Notes: generated from the letters alone by a model not told the origin. 64,000 bases of DNA from Mesorhizobium sp. B2-8-5 (GCF_006440675.2 NZ_CP083951.1:5303501-5367500); one strand, 5' to 3'. Counted from the first letter of the stretch, positions 18,735 to 28,089 are shown. Numbers and translations: made by a program.

Positions 18735-19097
18735 TCAACCCGTCGCTCGCGGTGCAAAGAAGCACGTCCATCTCATTCGATATCTGCCTACGCGAAATGT
18801 CGGGTAGAGATTTTCGCAGATATAATACTGGTCATCAGGCGCTGCCTGCACGCGGTTCCATGGAATGAACCACTCGCCTGTAGGCGGATCGTTCCGAGAG
18901 TAAGGCTCGGGTTGCTTGACGTAATAGCCCTGTCTGGCAGATCTGACATCGCTTGATGCGATAGGACGGCAATCATGATCGTCGCAGCATTTGAGATTAA
19001 GAACAGGATCAGTCTTGCCCGAATACCAGCTATGGGCGTTGGCGTCGCCCACCAAGATAAGACATATAAAGGCGATACGCCGTTGCAGCCGCCCCAT
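18735..19097 (-). CDS. Small secreted Cys-containing protein
   Basis: A 120-residue protein with a signal peptide (RRIAFICLILVGDANA) and a mature part starting HSWYSGKTDPVLNLKCCDDHDCRPI. The Cys-Cys...Cys cluster and the His/Asp residues suggest disulfides or metal binding. WFIPWNRVQAAPDDQYYICENL gives it a conserved-protein look. I recognise the type as a rhizobial hypothetical secreted protein without known function. Base composition is lower in GC than its neighbours. Confidence 0.72.
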   Translation of the reverse strand: MGRLQRRIAFICLILVGDANAHSWYSGKTDPVLNLKCCDDHDCRPIASSDVRSARQGYYVKQPEPYSRNDPPTGEWFIPWNRVQAAPDDQYYICENLYPTFRVGRYRMRWTCFFAPRATG

Positions 19098-19277
19098 GGA
19101 TTTCAGACCCTCACATTTTGCCTATAGCATATTATGGATGGCTAATATTTGTACTGAGGTCGCATCGATAGGCGCATAGGTCCGATCGGCTGCCGTCACT
19201 CGGCAACTCGCTTTTGCAGGACCGCGCGTTCCCGGCTTCGGCAACGGCCCCCGCTTAAGGTTGAGGCACTACGTGGC

Positions 19278-19306
19278 CTTGCCTTCGCTGGAAATTGCTG
19301 TATAGA
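19278..19306 (+). promoter_or_regulatory. Candidate sigma-70 promoter for rpsF-rpsR
   Basis: CTTGCC at 19278-19283 and TATAGA at 19301-19306, 17 bases apart, match the alphaproteobacterial housekeeping pattern and point toward rpsF. They lie about 220 bp before its ATG, leaving a long leader. The rest of 19098-19528 shows no gene. The ribosome-binding site GAAAGG lies just before the rpsF ATG. Assignment is by eye only. Confidence 0.4.
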
Positions 19307-19528
19307 CCCCCGCAATCTGCCGGTCCTTGCTGGGGGCTGAACGGAGGGCCGTGGCCTTCGAAGGTCGCGACACGAAGCCAGAAGGGCTTCCAGCCTCCCG
19401 TGTCTCCGCTCTCGACCGTCTCGTGATGCTCCTTTCTTCCCCGCTCTTTCGCGACCGGGTCAGACAAGTTGCAGAGGCTTAGCCGCTAGGGCCGGTGTGA
19501 GAGAAACGAAGAAAGGCACTAAAACATA

Positions 19529-20026
19529 ATGGCTCTTTACGAACATGTGTTTCTTGCCCGGCAGGACCTGTCGCAGCAGCAGGTTGACGCGCTTGTCGAA
19601 CAGTACAAGGGCGTCATCACGGCGAATGGCGGATCGGTCGGCCGGATCGAGAACTGGGGACTGAAGTCCCTCACCTACCGGGTCAAGAAGAACCGGAAGG
19701 CTTACTACACGCTGATGGACATCACCTGCCCGCCGGCCGCGCTCAACGAAATGGAGCGCCAGATGGGCCTGTCGGAAGACGTCCTTCGCTTCCTCACCAT
19801 CAAGGTGGAAGCGCATGAGGAAGGCGTCTCGGCGATGATGCAGAAGCGCGAAGAGCGCTCCGAGCGCGGCGGCTTCGGCGACCGCGACCGTGGCGATCGC
19901 GGCCCGCGTTCCTTCGGCGACCGCGACCGCGGCGACCGTGGTCCGCGTTCGTTCGGCGACCGCGATGGCGGTGGCGATCGTGGTCCGCGCCGTCCGCGCG
20001 AAGGCTTTGAAGGAGCTGCAGAATAA
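19529..20026 (+). CDS. rpsF: 30S ribosomal protein bS6 with repetitive tail
   Basis: A 165-residue ribosomal protein that pairs with bS18 on the 30S platform. The globular domain ([15 protein letters not shown] to about residue 105) is standard. The tail is longer than usual and built from repeats of [13 protein letters not shown] (residues 116-128 and 129-141, with a degenerate third). The stop TAA overlaps the rpsR start, so the two are translated together. Confidence 0.97.
   Translation: MALYEHVFLARQDLSQQQVDALVEQYKGVITANGGSVGRIENWGLKSLTYRVKKNRKAYYTLMDITCPPAALNEMERQMGLSEDVLRFLTIKVEAHEEGVSAMMQKREERSERGGFGDRDRGDRGPRSFGDRDRGDRGPRSFGDRDGGGDRGPRRPREGFEGAAE
19874..19990 (+). repeat. In-frame ~39-bp tandem repeats in rpsF
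   Basis: Three consecutive copies of about 39 bp encode [17 protein letters not shown] units in the bS6 tail. The first two are near identical at protein level; the third is changed to [13 protein letters not shown]. The length is a multiple of three, so copy-number change would keep the frame. Confidence 0.85.
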
Positions 20027-20274
20027 TGGTCGACATCAACCAGATCCCGACCCGGCGTCCGTTCCATCGCCGCCGCAAGACCTGCCCGTTCTCCGGCGCC
20101 AACGCTCCGAAGATCGACTACAAGGACGTGCGTCTCCTGCAGCGCTACATTTCCGAGCGCGGCAAGATCGTGCCCTCGCGCATCACCGCCGTCAGCCAGA
20201 AGAAGCAGCGCGAGCTCGCCAAGGCGATCAAGCGCGCCCGCTTCCTCGGCCTGCTGCCCTACGTGGTTCGCTGA
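20026..20274 (+). CDS. rpsR: 30S ribosomal protein bS18
   Basis: An 82-residue basic ribosomal protein; the [20 protein letters not shown] and [29 protein letters not shown] segments are diagnostic. Its ATG shares a base with the rpsF stop. A strong intrinsic terminator follows the stop by a few bases, so rplI is mainly transcribed separately here. Confidence 0.98.
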   Translation: MVDINQIPTRRPFHRRRKTCPFSGANAPKIDYKDVRLLQRYISERGKIVPSRITAVSQKKQRELAKAIKRARFLGLLPYVVR

Positions 20275-20280
20275 TATTTC

Positions 20281-20308
20281 GAGCGGGCGGTTAGCCGCCC
20301 GCTCTTTT
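20281..20308 (+). terminator. Rho-independent terminator after rpsR
   Basis: Perfect 10-bp stem GAGCGGGCGG / CCGCCCGCTC with loop TTAG, followed by TTTT. It begins six bases after the rpsR stop. Confidence 0.9.
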
Positions 20309-20484
20309 CACCGGCGCGACGGGCGTGTCGGATTGAGCATCAAATCCCGAGTTGGGGCCAATTGCCTCTAACTGCCCAGACAGGCAGGACAGCGACAAGA
20401 GCGGCTATGCCGCACCAAGCTTCCTGACCTGTTCCAGATCATTGCGCCAGTCTTTCGGCCGGCGCCAACCGAAGGAACGAAACC

Positions 20485-21069
20485 ATGGAAGTCATTCTCC
20501 TCGAGCGCATTTCCCGCCTCGGCCAGATGGGCGAGACCGTCAAGGTCAAGGACGGGTTCGCCCGCAATTTCCTGCTGCCGCAGGGCAAGGCGCTGCGCGC
20601 CAACGAAGCCAACAAGAAGAAGTTCGAGGGCCAGCGCGCCCAGCTCGAAGCCCGCAACCTGGAGCGTAAGTCGGAAGCCACGCAGGTCGCCGAGAAGCTC
20701 GACGGCAAGAGCTTCATCGTCGTGCGCTCGGCCGGCGAGACCGGCCAGCTCTACGGCTCGGTGTCGACGCGCGACATCGCCGATCTGCTGATCGCCGAAG
20801 GCTTCACCGTCAACCGCAACCAGATCGAGCTCAACCAGCCGATCAAGACCATCGGCCTCTCCAATGTGGCGATCGCGCTGCATCCGGAAGTCGAGGTCAC
20901 GGTGACCCTCAACGTCGCCCGTTCGGCCGACGAGGCGGAGCGCCAGTCCAAGGGCGAGATGCTGACCACGGCCGAAGCCATCTATGGCGACGACATCAAC
21001 GACAACGCCCGGCCGGAGAATTTCTTCGACCCGAACGCCGAATTCGAAGGCGGCGAAGAGAACGCCTGA
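20485..21069 (+). CDS. rplI: 50S ribosomal protein bL9
   Basis: A 194-residue protein of the large subunit. The N-terminal 23S rRNA-binding domain ([32 protein letters not shown]) and the helix linker [16 protein letters not shown] are classic. The acidic C-terminal extension ([23 protein letters not shown]) is the form seen in rhizobia. It is preceded by a 210-bp gap holding the rpsR terminator and followed by its own terminator. Confidence 0.98.
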   Translation: MEVILLERISRLGQMGETVKVKDGFARNFLLPQGKALRANEANKKKFEGQRAQLEARNLERKSEATQVAEKLDGKSFIVVRSAGETGQLYGSVSTRDIADLLIAEGFTVNRNQIELNQPIKTIGLSNVAIALHPEVEVTVTLNVARSADEAERQSKGEMLTTAEAIYGDDINDNARPENFFDPNAEFEGGEENA

Positions 21070-21142
21070 TTTTCGGGGTCTGACCGGCACATCCTCCGAA
21101 GCGTCGCTTCGGTTCGCAGGCGTCCAGGATTTCTGGACCAAC

Positions 21143-21169
21143 GCCCGGGTCTCCGACCCGGGCTTTTTT
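21143..21169 (+). terminator. Rho-independent terminator after rplI
   Basis: 8-bp stem GCCCGGGT / ACCCGGGC with a five-base loop, followed by TTTTTT. Confidence 0.9.
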
Positions 21170-21312
21170 GTGCCAAAAGGAACTTTTCGACACCCTATAT
21201 CTTGTGCACATTACAGCGTGGCGCGTCGATTGGACGCGGGCGACGCGCTGAGGCATTCGATCTGGCATTCCAGTCCGATTACCGGGTGATCCGACTGAGG
21301 GGACATTTGGTC

Positions 21313-22599
21313 ATGAATATCCTGTTGAAACACGTTCTCGAACGCCTGGTTCGGGTCGGCGATCTCAAGGTGACCGGCCCAAAGGGCACGACGCACAAAT
21401 TCGGCGACGGCAGCGGCGAGCCGGTGCATATCCATATCAAGACCATGCATGCCGAGCGCGCCATCACCTTCGATCCGATGCTGGCGGTGCCCGAAGCCTA
21501 TATGGACGGCGAGCTGGATGTTCCCGAGGGCGGCGTTCTCGGGCTGATGCGCATCGCTTTCCAGAATATGGGCTCGAGCGGCATCGACGTGTCGTGGTCG
21601 AAGGCGATCGAGGGGCTGCGCCACGCCTTCCGGCGGCTGCAGCAGATCAATACGGCAACACGCTCGCGCCGCAACGTGCAGCGCCATTACGATCTCTCCG
21701 GCGAGCTCTACAAGCTCTTCCTCGACGAGGACATGCAATATTCCTGCGCCTATTTCGAGCAGCCGGACATGACGCTGGACGAAGCGCAGGCCGCCAAGAA
21801 ACGCCATATCGCCGCCAAGCTCCGACTCAAGGCAGGCCAGACCGTGCTCGACATCGGCTCCGGCTGGGGCGGCCTCGGCCTCTATCTCGCCAAAGCTTTC
21901 GACGTCGACGTGCAGGGCGTCACGCTGTCCACCGAACAGCATGGTGTCGCCACCGACCGCGCCCACGCGCTGGGTCTCCAGGACCGGGTGCATTTCGAGC
22001 TCAAAGACTACCGCGCGCTGAACGAACGCTTCGACCGCATCGTCTCGGTCGGCATGTTCGAGCATGTCGGCGTCAACCACTACCGCACCTTCTTCGACAA
22101 GGCCTCAACTCTGCTCAAGCCGGACGGGGTGATGCTGCTGCACACGATCGGCCGTTCCGGCGTGCCGTGGGCGACCAGCGCCTTCGTCCGCAAATACATC
22201 TTCCCAGGCGGCTACATCCCGGCGATGTCGGAGGTGATGCCGGCGATCGAGAAGTCGGGCCTCGTCGTCACCGACATCGAAATCCTGCGGCTGCATTACG
22301 CCGACACGCTCAAGCACTGGGGCGAGCGCTTCGCCGCCAACCGCGACAAGGCCAAGGCGATCTATGACGAGCGCTTCTGCCGCATGTGGGAGTTCTATCT
22401 CGCCGCCTCGGAGGCCGCCTTCCGCTGGCAGGACTTGGTGATCTTCCAGTTCCAGCTCGCCAAGGTGAACGACACACTGCCGGTGACACGCGACTACATG
22501 GCCAAATGCGAGAAAGCCCTGGAGCTGCGCGATATCGGGCACAAGGAGCCGGCGGCGCCGGCCCCCTCCAAGCCGACCCGCCGCAAGAAGGTGGAATAG
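21313..22599 (+). CDS. cfa: Cyclopropane-fatty-acyl-phospholipid synthase family methyltransferase
   Basis: A 428-residue SAM-dependent enzyme that adds a methylene group across double bonds of membrane phospholipid acyl chains. The SAM site VLDIGSGWGGLGLYLAK and the motif IVSVGMFEHVGVNHYRTFF are diagnostic of the family, as are HYDLSGELYKLFLDEDMQYSCAYF and the downstream HTIGRSG. The start MNILLKHVLERLV was chosen over an upstream in-frame ATG at 21202, whose extension is not family-like. Rhizobia carry more than one paralogue; which lipid this copy uses is not shown. A hairpin ends the gene. Confidence 0.92.
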   Translation: MNILLKHVLERLVRVGDLKVTGPKGTTHKFGDGSGEPVHIHIKTMHAERAITFDPMLAVPEAYMDGELDVPEGGVLGLMRIAFQNMGSSGIDVSWSKAIEGLRHAFRRLQQINTATRSRRNVQRHYDLSGELYKLFLDEDMQYSCAYFEQPDMTLDEAQAAKKRHIAAKLRLKAGQTVLDIGSGWGGLGLYLAKAFDVDVQGVTLSTEQHGVATDRAHALGLQDRVHFELKDYRALNERFDRIVSVGMFEHVGVNHYRTFFDKASTLLKPDGVMLLHTIGRSGVPWATSAFVRKYIFPGGYIPAMSEVMPAIEKSGLVVTDIEILRLHYADTLKHWGERFAANRDKAKAIYDERFCRMWEFYLAASEAAFRWQDLVIFQFQLAKVNDTLPVTRDYMAKCEKALELRDIGHKEPAAPAPSKPTRRKKVE

Positions 22600-22636
22600 A
22601 CACGCATTGCCGCTTGCCATTGCGGCCTGACGCCAC

Positions 22637-22666
22637 GAAAAAGGTCTCGTTCGCGAGACCTTTTTC
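22637..22666. terminator. Perfect 13-bp UUCG hairpin between cfa and ynfA
   Basis: GAAAAAGGTCTCG and CGAGACCTTTTTC form a perfect 13-bp stem around a TTCG loop. The T-run is part of the stem, so it could terminate from either side. The right arm ends at the base before the ynfA ATG at 22667, leaving no room for a normal ribosome-binding site outside the stem. Confidence 0.8.
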
Positions 22667-22990
22667 ATGACCTATCTCATCTACATCGCAGCCGCGCTTA
22701 CCGAAATCGCCGGCTGCTTTTCCTTCTGGGCGTGGTGGCGGCTGGAAAAGTCGGCGCTCTGGCTTCTCCCCGGTCTCGCCTCGCTGGCGCTGTTCGCCTT
22801 GCTGCTGTCGCTGGCCGACACGGATGCGGCGGGCCGCGCCTATGCCGCCTATGGCGGCATCTACATCGCCGCCTCGCTCGGCTGGCTGTGGCTGGTCGAG
22901 GGCGTGCGCCCCGACCGCTGGGATCTGGCCGGCGCTGCGCTCTGCATCGTCGGCGCCTCGGTCATTCTGCTCGCGCCGCGGGGAGCCTGA
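22667..22990 (+). CDS. ynfA: YnfA-family small membrane protein
   Basis: A 107-residue inner-membrane protein of the UPF0060/YnfA family, distantly related to small multidrug-resistance transporters; the physiological substrate is unclear. Four membrane segments are visible, with hallmarks [42 protein letters not shown] and [19 protein letters not shown]. The ATG directly abuts the hairpin at 22637-22666, so initiation may be leaderless-like or structure-controlled. The next gene begins one base after its stop. Confidence 0.92.
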   Translation: MTYLIYIAAALTEIAGCFSFWAWWRLEKSALWLLPGLASLALFALLLSLADTDAAGRAYAAYGGIYIAASLGWLWLVEGVRPDRWDLAGAALCIVGASVILLAPRGA

Positions 22991-22991
22991 G

Positions 22992-23957
22992 ATGGAACTG
23001 CCCGCCCCGCTCCGCCAAGGCGTCGACGGCTTGCTCGAGAAGGTGCCGCTGCCGGCGCTGAAGCAGGCCGCCAAGACGCTGTCGGATCGCTACCGCGCCG
23101 AGTTGCGCGACGGCCGCCTGCATATGGGCGAGGAGATGGCGGTCAAGGCCTATCTGGCGACTCGGCTGCCCGCCACCTATGCCGCCGTGCGCGCCAGCCT
23201 CGAGGCGTTGAGCGAGGCCCGCCCCGACTTTCGGCCGGCGAGCCTGCTCGACATTGGCGCCGGACCTGGCACCATGCTTTGGGCCACGACTGACGTCTGG
23301 CCTGAACTGGAACGGGCGGTGCTGGTCGAGGCAAGCGCTGCCGTGCGCAAGGTCGGCCAGTCGCTCGCGGAAGGCGCAATTACCGCCCGCACCGAATGGA
23401 TCGCCGGCGACGTTACCATCGATCTTGACGGCATCATGCCCGCCGACCTCGTCAGCGCCGCCTATGTGCTGGACGAGATCGTGCCTCTGTCGCTGCCGAA
23501 GCTCATCGACCGCCTCTGGCGGCTCACGGCCGACACGCTCGTCCTCGTCGAGCCCGGCACGCCCGCCGGCTGGCGGCGCATCCTTGCGGCACGGCAACAG
23601 CTGATCGAGGCGGGAGCGCACCTGCTGGCGCCCTGCCCGCATGCGGTGCCCTGCCCGCTCACGCCGCCCGACTGGTGCCATTTCGCACGCCGCGTCGCGC
23701 GTTCGCGCCTGCATCGTCTCGTCAAGGAAGCCGAGGTGCCGTGGGAAGACGAGAAGTTCATTTACCTCGCCGCTTCCCGGCAGCCGGCGCCCGCGCGCGC
23801 CGCACGGGTGATCGCGCCGCCTAAAGGCGGCTCCGGCAAGGTGGTGCTGAAACTGTGCCGGCCTGACGGCAGCGCCGGCGAGCGCCTGTTCAGCAAGCGC
23901 GACGGCGAAGCCTTCAAGGCGGCGCGGCGGGCTGACTGGGGCGACACGCTCGACTGA
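22992..23957 (+). CDS. Rsm22-like small-ribosomal-subunit methyltransferase family protein
   Basis: A 321-residue protein of the Rsm22/METTL17 family, implicated in small-subunit assembly. The SAM-like fold is seen in SLLDIGAGPGTMLWA (about 84-98). LLAPCPHAVPCPLTPPDWCHF supplies three Cys and VLKLCRPDG a fourth; in mitochondrial members such Cys bind an iron-sulfur cluster, so one is likely here by analogy. FARRVARSRLHRLVKEAEVPWEDEKFIYL is a family segment. The start one base after the ynfA stop has GGGAGCC just upstream. Enzymatic activity is not certain for the family. Confidence 0.82.
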   Translation: MELPAPLRQGVDGLLEKVPLPALKQAAKTLSDRYRAELRDGRLHMGEEMAVKAYLATRLPATYAAVRASLEALSEARPDFRPASLLDIGAGPGTMLWATTDVWPELERAVLVEASAAVRKVGQSLAEGAITARTEWIAGDVTIDLDGIMPADLVSAAYVLDEIVPLSLPKLIDRLWRLTADTLVLVEPGTPAGWRRILAARQQLIEAGAHLLAPCPHAVPCPLTPPDWCHFARRVARSRLHRLVKEAEVPWEDEKFIYLAASRQPAPARAARVIAPPKGGSGKVVLKLCRPDGSAGERLFSKRDGEAFKAARRADWGDTLD

Positions 23958-24249
23958 GCTGCGTAGGCCGACGGCACCGCGTCGTCGAACCACTGAACGC
24001 CTGGCAGGCGCGCCCCACGCGACCTTGCTCGATGAAATTGTTCTTGCTTTGTTCGGCAACCGCCGATAGGAATCACGGCTTGCCGAGTCAAATGGAATCG
24101 GGCCACCGGAATACTGTCCTGTGGATGGTTTGCTGATCCTGTGAACATTGGGGCATCAAGCTGGTTGGACCGAGGAGTGTTGCAGAAAGGTCAGCACCGA
24201 ATCTTCCCGTTCTGGTATCGAGGAAAGCGGGATCGAAATCGGGGATATC

Positions 24250-25740
24250 ATGGCAGAGGCGGCACTGAAATTCGGCGCGGCGGAAACGCCGCTTTATCGC
24301 GAGGCACCGAACAACATCGAGGCCGAGCAGGCGCTGCTCGGCGCCATCCTCGTCAACAACGACGCGTTCTACCGCGTCTCGGATTTCCTGAAGCCGGCGC
24401 ATTTCCACGAGCCGTTGCACCGCCGCATCTTTGAGGTCGCGGCCGAGCTCATCCGCATGGGCAAGATCGCGACGCCGATCACGTTGAAGACCTTCCTGCC
24501 GGCCGACGAGAAGGTCGGCGACATGACGGTGGCGCAATATGTCGTGCGGCTTGCTGTCGAGGCCGTCACCGTCGTCAACGCCACCGACTATGGCCGCGCG
24601 ATCTACGACCTCGCGACGCGCCGCGCGCTGATCACCGTCGGCGAGGACATGGTCAACATCGCCTATGACGCGCCGGTCGACATGTCGCCCTCCGACCAGA
24701 TCGAGGACGCCGAGCGGCGGCTGTTCGAGCTCGCCGAGACCGGCCGCTATGACGGCGGCTTCGAAAGCTTCAACGACGCGGTCAAGACCGCCGTCGACAT
24801 GGCCAACGCCGCCTATATGCGCGACGGCCATCTGTCGGGCATCGCCACCGGGCTGCGCGATCTTGACCGCCGCATGGGCGGCCTGCAGCCCTCCGACCTG
24901 ATCGTGCTCGCCGGACGTCCGGGCATGGGCAAGACCTCCCTGGCCACCAACATCGCCTTCAACATCGCCGAGGCTTACGTTCCGGCGCAGCAGGCCGATG
25001 GCAGCTTCAAGGCCGCCAATGGCGGCGTCGTCGGCTTCTTCTCGCTCGAAATGTCGTCGGAGCAGCTCGCCACCCGCATCATCTCCGAGCAGACCGAGAT
25101 CTCGTCGTCAAAAATCCGCCGCGGCGAGATCACCGAGATGGATTTCGAGAAGCTCGTCGCCTGCTCGCAGACGATGCAGAAGATCCCGCTGTTCATCGAC
25201 CAGACCGGCGGTATCTCGATCGCGCAGCTTTCCGCCCGCGCACGGCGCCTGAAGCGCCAGCGCGGCCTCGACCTCATCGTCATCGATTATATCCAGCTGA
25301 TGCAGGGTTCCTCCGCCCGCGCCTCGCAGAACCGCGTGCAGGAAATCACCGAGATCACCACGGGCCTGAAGGCTTTGGCCAAAGAGCTCGGCGTGCCGAT
25401 CATCGCGCTGTCGCAGCTGTCGCGCCAGGTGGAAAGCCGCGACGACAAGCGCCCGCAGCTGTCGGACCTGCGCGAATCCGGCTCCATCGAGCAGGACGCC
25501 GACGTGGTGCTGTTCGTCTATCGCGAGGAATATTACCTCAAGAACCGCGAACCGAAGATCGGCACCGAGGAATACGTCAAGTGGGAAAACGAGATGAACG
25601 AGGCGCGCGGCAAGGCCGAATGCATCGTTGCCAAGCAGCGCCACGGACCGACCGGCACCGTCAGCCTCGCCTTCCACGGCGAGTTCACGCGGTTCTCGGA
25701 TTTGGCCGAGGAGCACCATCTGCCGGAGAGGTTTGAGTAG
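24250..25740 (+). CDS. dnaB: Replicative DNA helicase DnaB
   Basis: A 496-residue hexameric helicase that unwinds DNA ahead of the replisome. The N-terminal domain begins NNIEAEQALLGAILVNNDAFYRV. The RecA-like domain has Walker A GRPGMGKTSLA, Walker B DLIVIDYIQLM, and the motif ELGVPIIALSQLSRQVESR with RPQLSDLRESGSIEQDADVV. No intein is present. The start MAEAALKFG was preferred over an ATG 34 codons upstream with a poor extension. About 290 bp of non-coding DNA separate it from the Rsm22-like gene. Confidence 0.98.
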   Translation: MAEAALKFGAAETPLYREAPNNIEAEQALLGAILVNNDAFYRVSDFLKPAHFHEPLHRRIFEVAAELIRMGKIATPITLKTFLPADEKVGDMTVAQYVVRLAVEAVTVVNATDYGRAIYDLATRRALITVGEDMVNIAYDAPVDMSPSDQIEDAERRLFELAETGRYDGGFESFNDAVKTAVDMANAAYMRDGHLSGIATGLRDLDRRMGGLQPSDLIVLAGRPGMGKTSLATNIAFNIAEAYVPAQQADGSFKAANGGVVGFFSLEMSSEQLATRIISEQTEISSSKIRRGEITEMDFEKLVACSQTMQKIPLFIDQTGGISIAQLSARARRLKRQRGLDLIVIDYIQLMQGSSARASQNRVQEITEITTGLKALAKELGVPIIALSQLSRQVESRDDKRPQLSDLRESGSIEQDADVVLFVYREEYYLKNREPKIGTEEYVKWENEMNEARGKAECIVAKQRHGPTGTVSLAFHGEFTRFSDLAEEHHLPERFE

Positions 25741-25766
25741 GTTTTTGACCCACCGTCGCGCTCTGT

Positions 25767-25928
25767 CACACCCCCCTCTGTCCTGCCGGACATCTCCCCC
25801 GCAAGGGGGGAGATTGACCGTCGCGTCGGCTTTCGCCAATCGCCGACGCTGCAAGATGGGCGCCGTCGGCCAAACTGCTGATCTCCCCCCTTGCGGGGGA
25901 GATGGCCGGCAGGCCAGAGGGGGGTGTG
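25767..25928. repeat. Long imperfect inverted repeat between dnaB and radA
   Basis: The left arm runs from CACACCCCCC (25767) to about 25813 and the right arm from about 25881 to GGGGGGTGTG (25928). Each arm contains its own small palindrome, CTCCCCCGCAAGGGGGGAG on the left and its counterpart on the right. A similar half unit occurs at 49155-49200 and short relatives at 31241 and 43788. This is a dispersed GC-rich palindromic repeat; no coding content. Confidence 0.85.
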
Positions 25929-25962
25929 AAGGAACGCCGACCTTCGGCGGTTGGCGCCCCTA

Positions 25963-27366
25963 ATGGCCAAGTCCCGCGTCCAGTTCATCTGCCAGAATTG
26001 CGGATCGGTGCATCAGCGCTGGGCGGGTAAATGCGATGCCTGCGGCGAGTGGAACACGCTCGTCGAGGAAGGCACGTCCGGCGGCATCGGCTCGGGGCCG
26101 ACCAACGCGCGCAACGCCCGCAAGGGCCGCGCCGTGGTGCTGACCAGCCTGTCGGGCGACATCGAGGACGCGCCGCGCATTGTTTCCGGCATCGGCGAGC
26201 TCGACCGCGCGACCGGCGGCGGCTTCGTGCGCGGCTCGGCGCTTCTGGTCGGCGGCGATCCCGGCATCGGCAAGTCGACGCTCTTGACGCAGGCGGCCGC
26301 GGCACTTGCCTCGAAGGGCCATCGCATCGTCTATGTCTCGGGCGAGGAAGCGGTGGCGCAGATCAGGCTGAGAGCGCAACGCCTCGGCGTCGCCTCGACG
26401 CCGGTCGAGCTTGCCGCCGAAACCAATGTCGAGGACATCCTCGCGACCATCGCCGACGGCAAGCGGCCGGACCTCGTCATCCTCGATTCGATCCAGACGC
26501 TGTGGACGGACCTTGCCGATTCGGCACCGGGCACCGTCACCCAGGTGCGCGCCGCCGCCCAGGCGATGATCCGCTACGCGAAATCCACAGGCGCGGCGAT
26601 CGTGCTCGTCGGCCATGTCACCAAGGAAGGCCAGATCGCGGGCCCTCGTGTCGTCGAGCACATGGTCGACGGCGTGCTCTATTTCGAGGGCGAGGGCAAT
26701 CATCACTTCCGCATCCTGCGCACGGTGAAGAACCGCTTTGGGCCGACCGACGAGATCGGCGTGTTCGAAATGTCGGACAAGGGCCTGCGCGAGGTCTCCA
26801 ATCCATCCGAGCTGTTTCTAGGCGAACGGCACTCGAAATCGCCAGGCGCCGCTGTCTTTGCCGGCATGGAAGGCACCAGGCCGGTGCTGGTCGAGATCCA
26901 GGCGCTGGTCGCGCCCTCCTCGCTCGGCACGCCGCGCCGCGCCGTCGTCGGCTGGGACGGCGCGCGGCTGTCGATGGTGCTCGCCGTGCTCGAGGCGCAT
27001 TGCGGCGTCCGCTTCGGCCAGCACGACGTCTATCTCAATGTCGCCGGCGGCTACCGGATCTCGGAACCGGCCGCCGATCTCGCGGTCGCCGCCGCACTGG
27101 TTTCATCGCTCACCGGTCTTGCCCTTCCCGCCGATTGCGTCTATTTCGGCGAAATCAGCCTATCGGGCGCGGTGAGGCCGGTTGCGCATGCGCAGCAGCG
27201 CCTCAAGGAAGCCGAAAAGCTGGGTTTTGGAAGCGCGGTGCTGCCGCTCGGCAGCGAGGAACTTGCCGGGGGGATCGGGGCCGGCGCGTTTCAGCCCACC
27301 GAGCTTGCCGACCTTGTGGCGCGCATAGCCGGCTCACGGCGCGGCCGTGCCGACGACGCGGAGTGA
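25963..27366 (+). CDS. radA: DNA repair protein RadA
   Basis: A 467-residue branch-migration helicase of recombination. The zinc finger is formed by Cys10, Cys13, Cys24 and Cys27 (FICQNCGSVHQRWAGKCDAC). Walker A is GGDPGIGKSTLL, the RadA-specific motif is KNRFGPTDEIG, and a Lon-like C-terminal domain ends the protein (PADCVYFGEISLSGAVRPV). MAKSRVQF was chosen as start, four codons inside the longest frame. The order radA-cvpA-purF that follows is common in Rhizobiales. Confidence 0.97.
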   Translation: MAKSRVQFICQNCGSVHQRWAGKCDACGEWNTLVEEGTSGGIGSGPTNARNARKGRAVVLTSLSGDIEDAPRIVSGIGELDRATGGGFVRGSALLVGGDPGIGKSTLLTQAAAALASKGHRIVYVSGEEAVAQIRLRAQRLGVASTPVELAAETNVEDILATIADGKRPDLVILDSIQTLWTDLADSAPGTVTQVRAAAQAMIRYAKSTGAAIVLVGHVTKEGQIAGPRVVEHMVDGVLYFEGEGNHHFRILRTVKNRFGPTDEIGVFEMSDKGLREVSNPSELFLGERHSKSPGAAVFAGMEGTRPVLVEIQALVAPSSLGTPRRAVVGWDGARLSMVLAVLEAHCGVRFGQHDVYLNVAGGYRISEPAADLAVAAALVSSLTGLALPADCVYFGEISLSGAVRPVAHAQQRLKEAEKLGFGSAVLPLGSEELAGGIGAGAFQPTELADLVARIAGSRRGRADDAE

Positions 27367-27408
27367 TGCGGCTCGTCGGGCCGTAAGACAGGAAGTGGGG
27401 CGAGAACC

Positions 27409-28089
27409 ATGCCGATTACGCTGCTTGACGGAATCCTCGTCGGCTTCACCCTGGTCTCAGCAATGCTCGCCATGGTGCGCGGCTTCTCCCGCGAAGTGCT
27501 CTCCGTGGTTTCCTGGGCGGCGGCGGCGGCCGCGGCGTTCTTCTTCTACAAGCCTGTCCTGCCCTATGTTCAGCCCTATGTCGACAACGACAAGATCGCG
27601 ATGGCGGCTTCGGCGGGCGTCGTCTTCCTCATCGCGCTGATCGTCGTCTCCGTCATCACCATGAAGCTCGCCGACTGGATCATCGATTCGCGCATCGGCG
27701 CGCTCGACCGCACCCTCGGCTTCCTCTACGGCGCGGCGCGCGGCATCCTGGTGGTCGCGGTGGCGCTGCTGTTCTTCAACTGGCTGGCCGGCGCCAAGGC
27801 GCCTGCCTGGATCGCCAACGCCAAGTCGCGGCCGCTGCTGGAGACGATCGGCGCCAAGCTCGAAAGCGTGCTGCCGGAAAACACCGAGGAACTGGTCAAC
27901 AAATACACGCATAAGGGCACGCCGCAGGCCGGCGCGCCGGCCACTGGCGACCAGCCCGCGGCAGAGCCGCCGGCGGCCGGTGACGACAACGCGCCGGCGC
28001 CCGACGACAGCGAAGGGGATGCCCCGGCCGACAACGAGCCGGCCAGCCCCGCGCCAGCCCCTGCCCCGGCTCCAGCGCCGGCAAACTGA
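27409..28089 (+). CDS. cvpA: CvpA family membrane protein
   Basis: A 226-residue inner-membrane protein with four membrane segments in the first ~130 residues (LLDGILVGFTLVSAMLAMVRGFSREVLSVVSW opens the family). The C-terminus is a Pro/Ala-rich low-complexity tail ending in a PAPAPAPAPAP run. In E. coli CvpA is needed for colicin V production and for envelope homeostasis. It lies just upstream of purF, the classical neighbour. Confidence 0.92.
   Translation: MPITLLDGILVGFTLVSAMLAMVRGFSREVLSVVSWAAAAAAAFFFYKPVLPYVQPYVDNDKIAMAASAGVVFLIALIVVSVITMKLADWIIDSRIGALDRTLGFLYGAARGILVVAVALLFFNWLAGAKAPAWIANAKSRPLLETIGAKLESVLPENTEELVNKYTHKGTPQAGAPATGDQPAAEPPAAGDDNAPAPDDSEGDAPADNEPASPAPAPAPAPAPAN

Noticed and set aside
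19098..19277. Possible short genes between the secreted protein and rpsF
   Set aside because: Frames are short and lack a ribosome-binding site or conserved-looking sequence.
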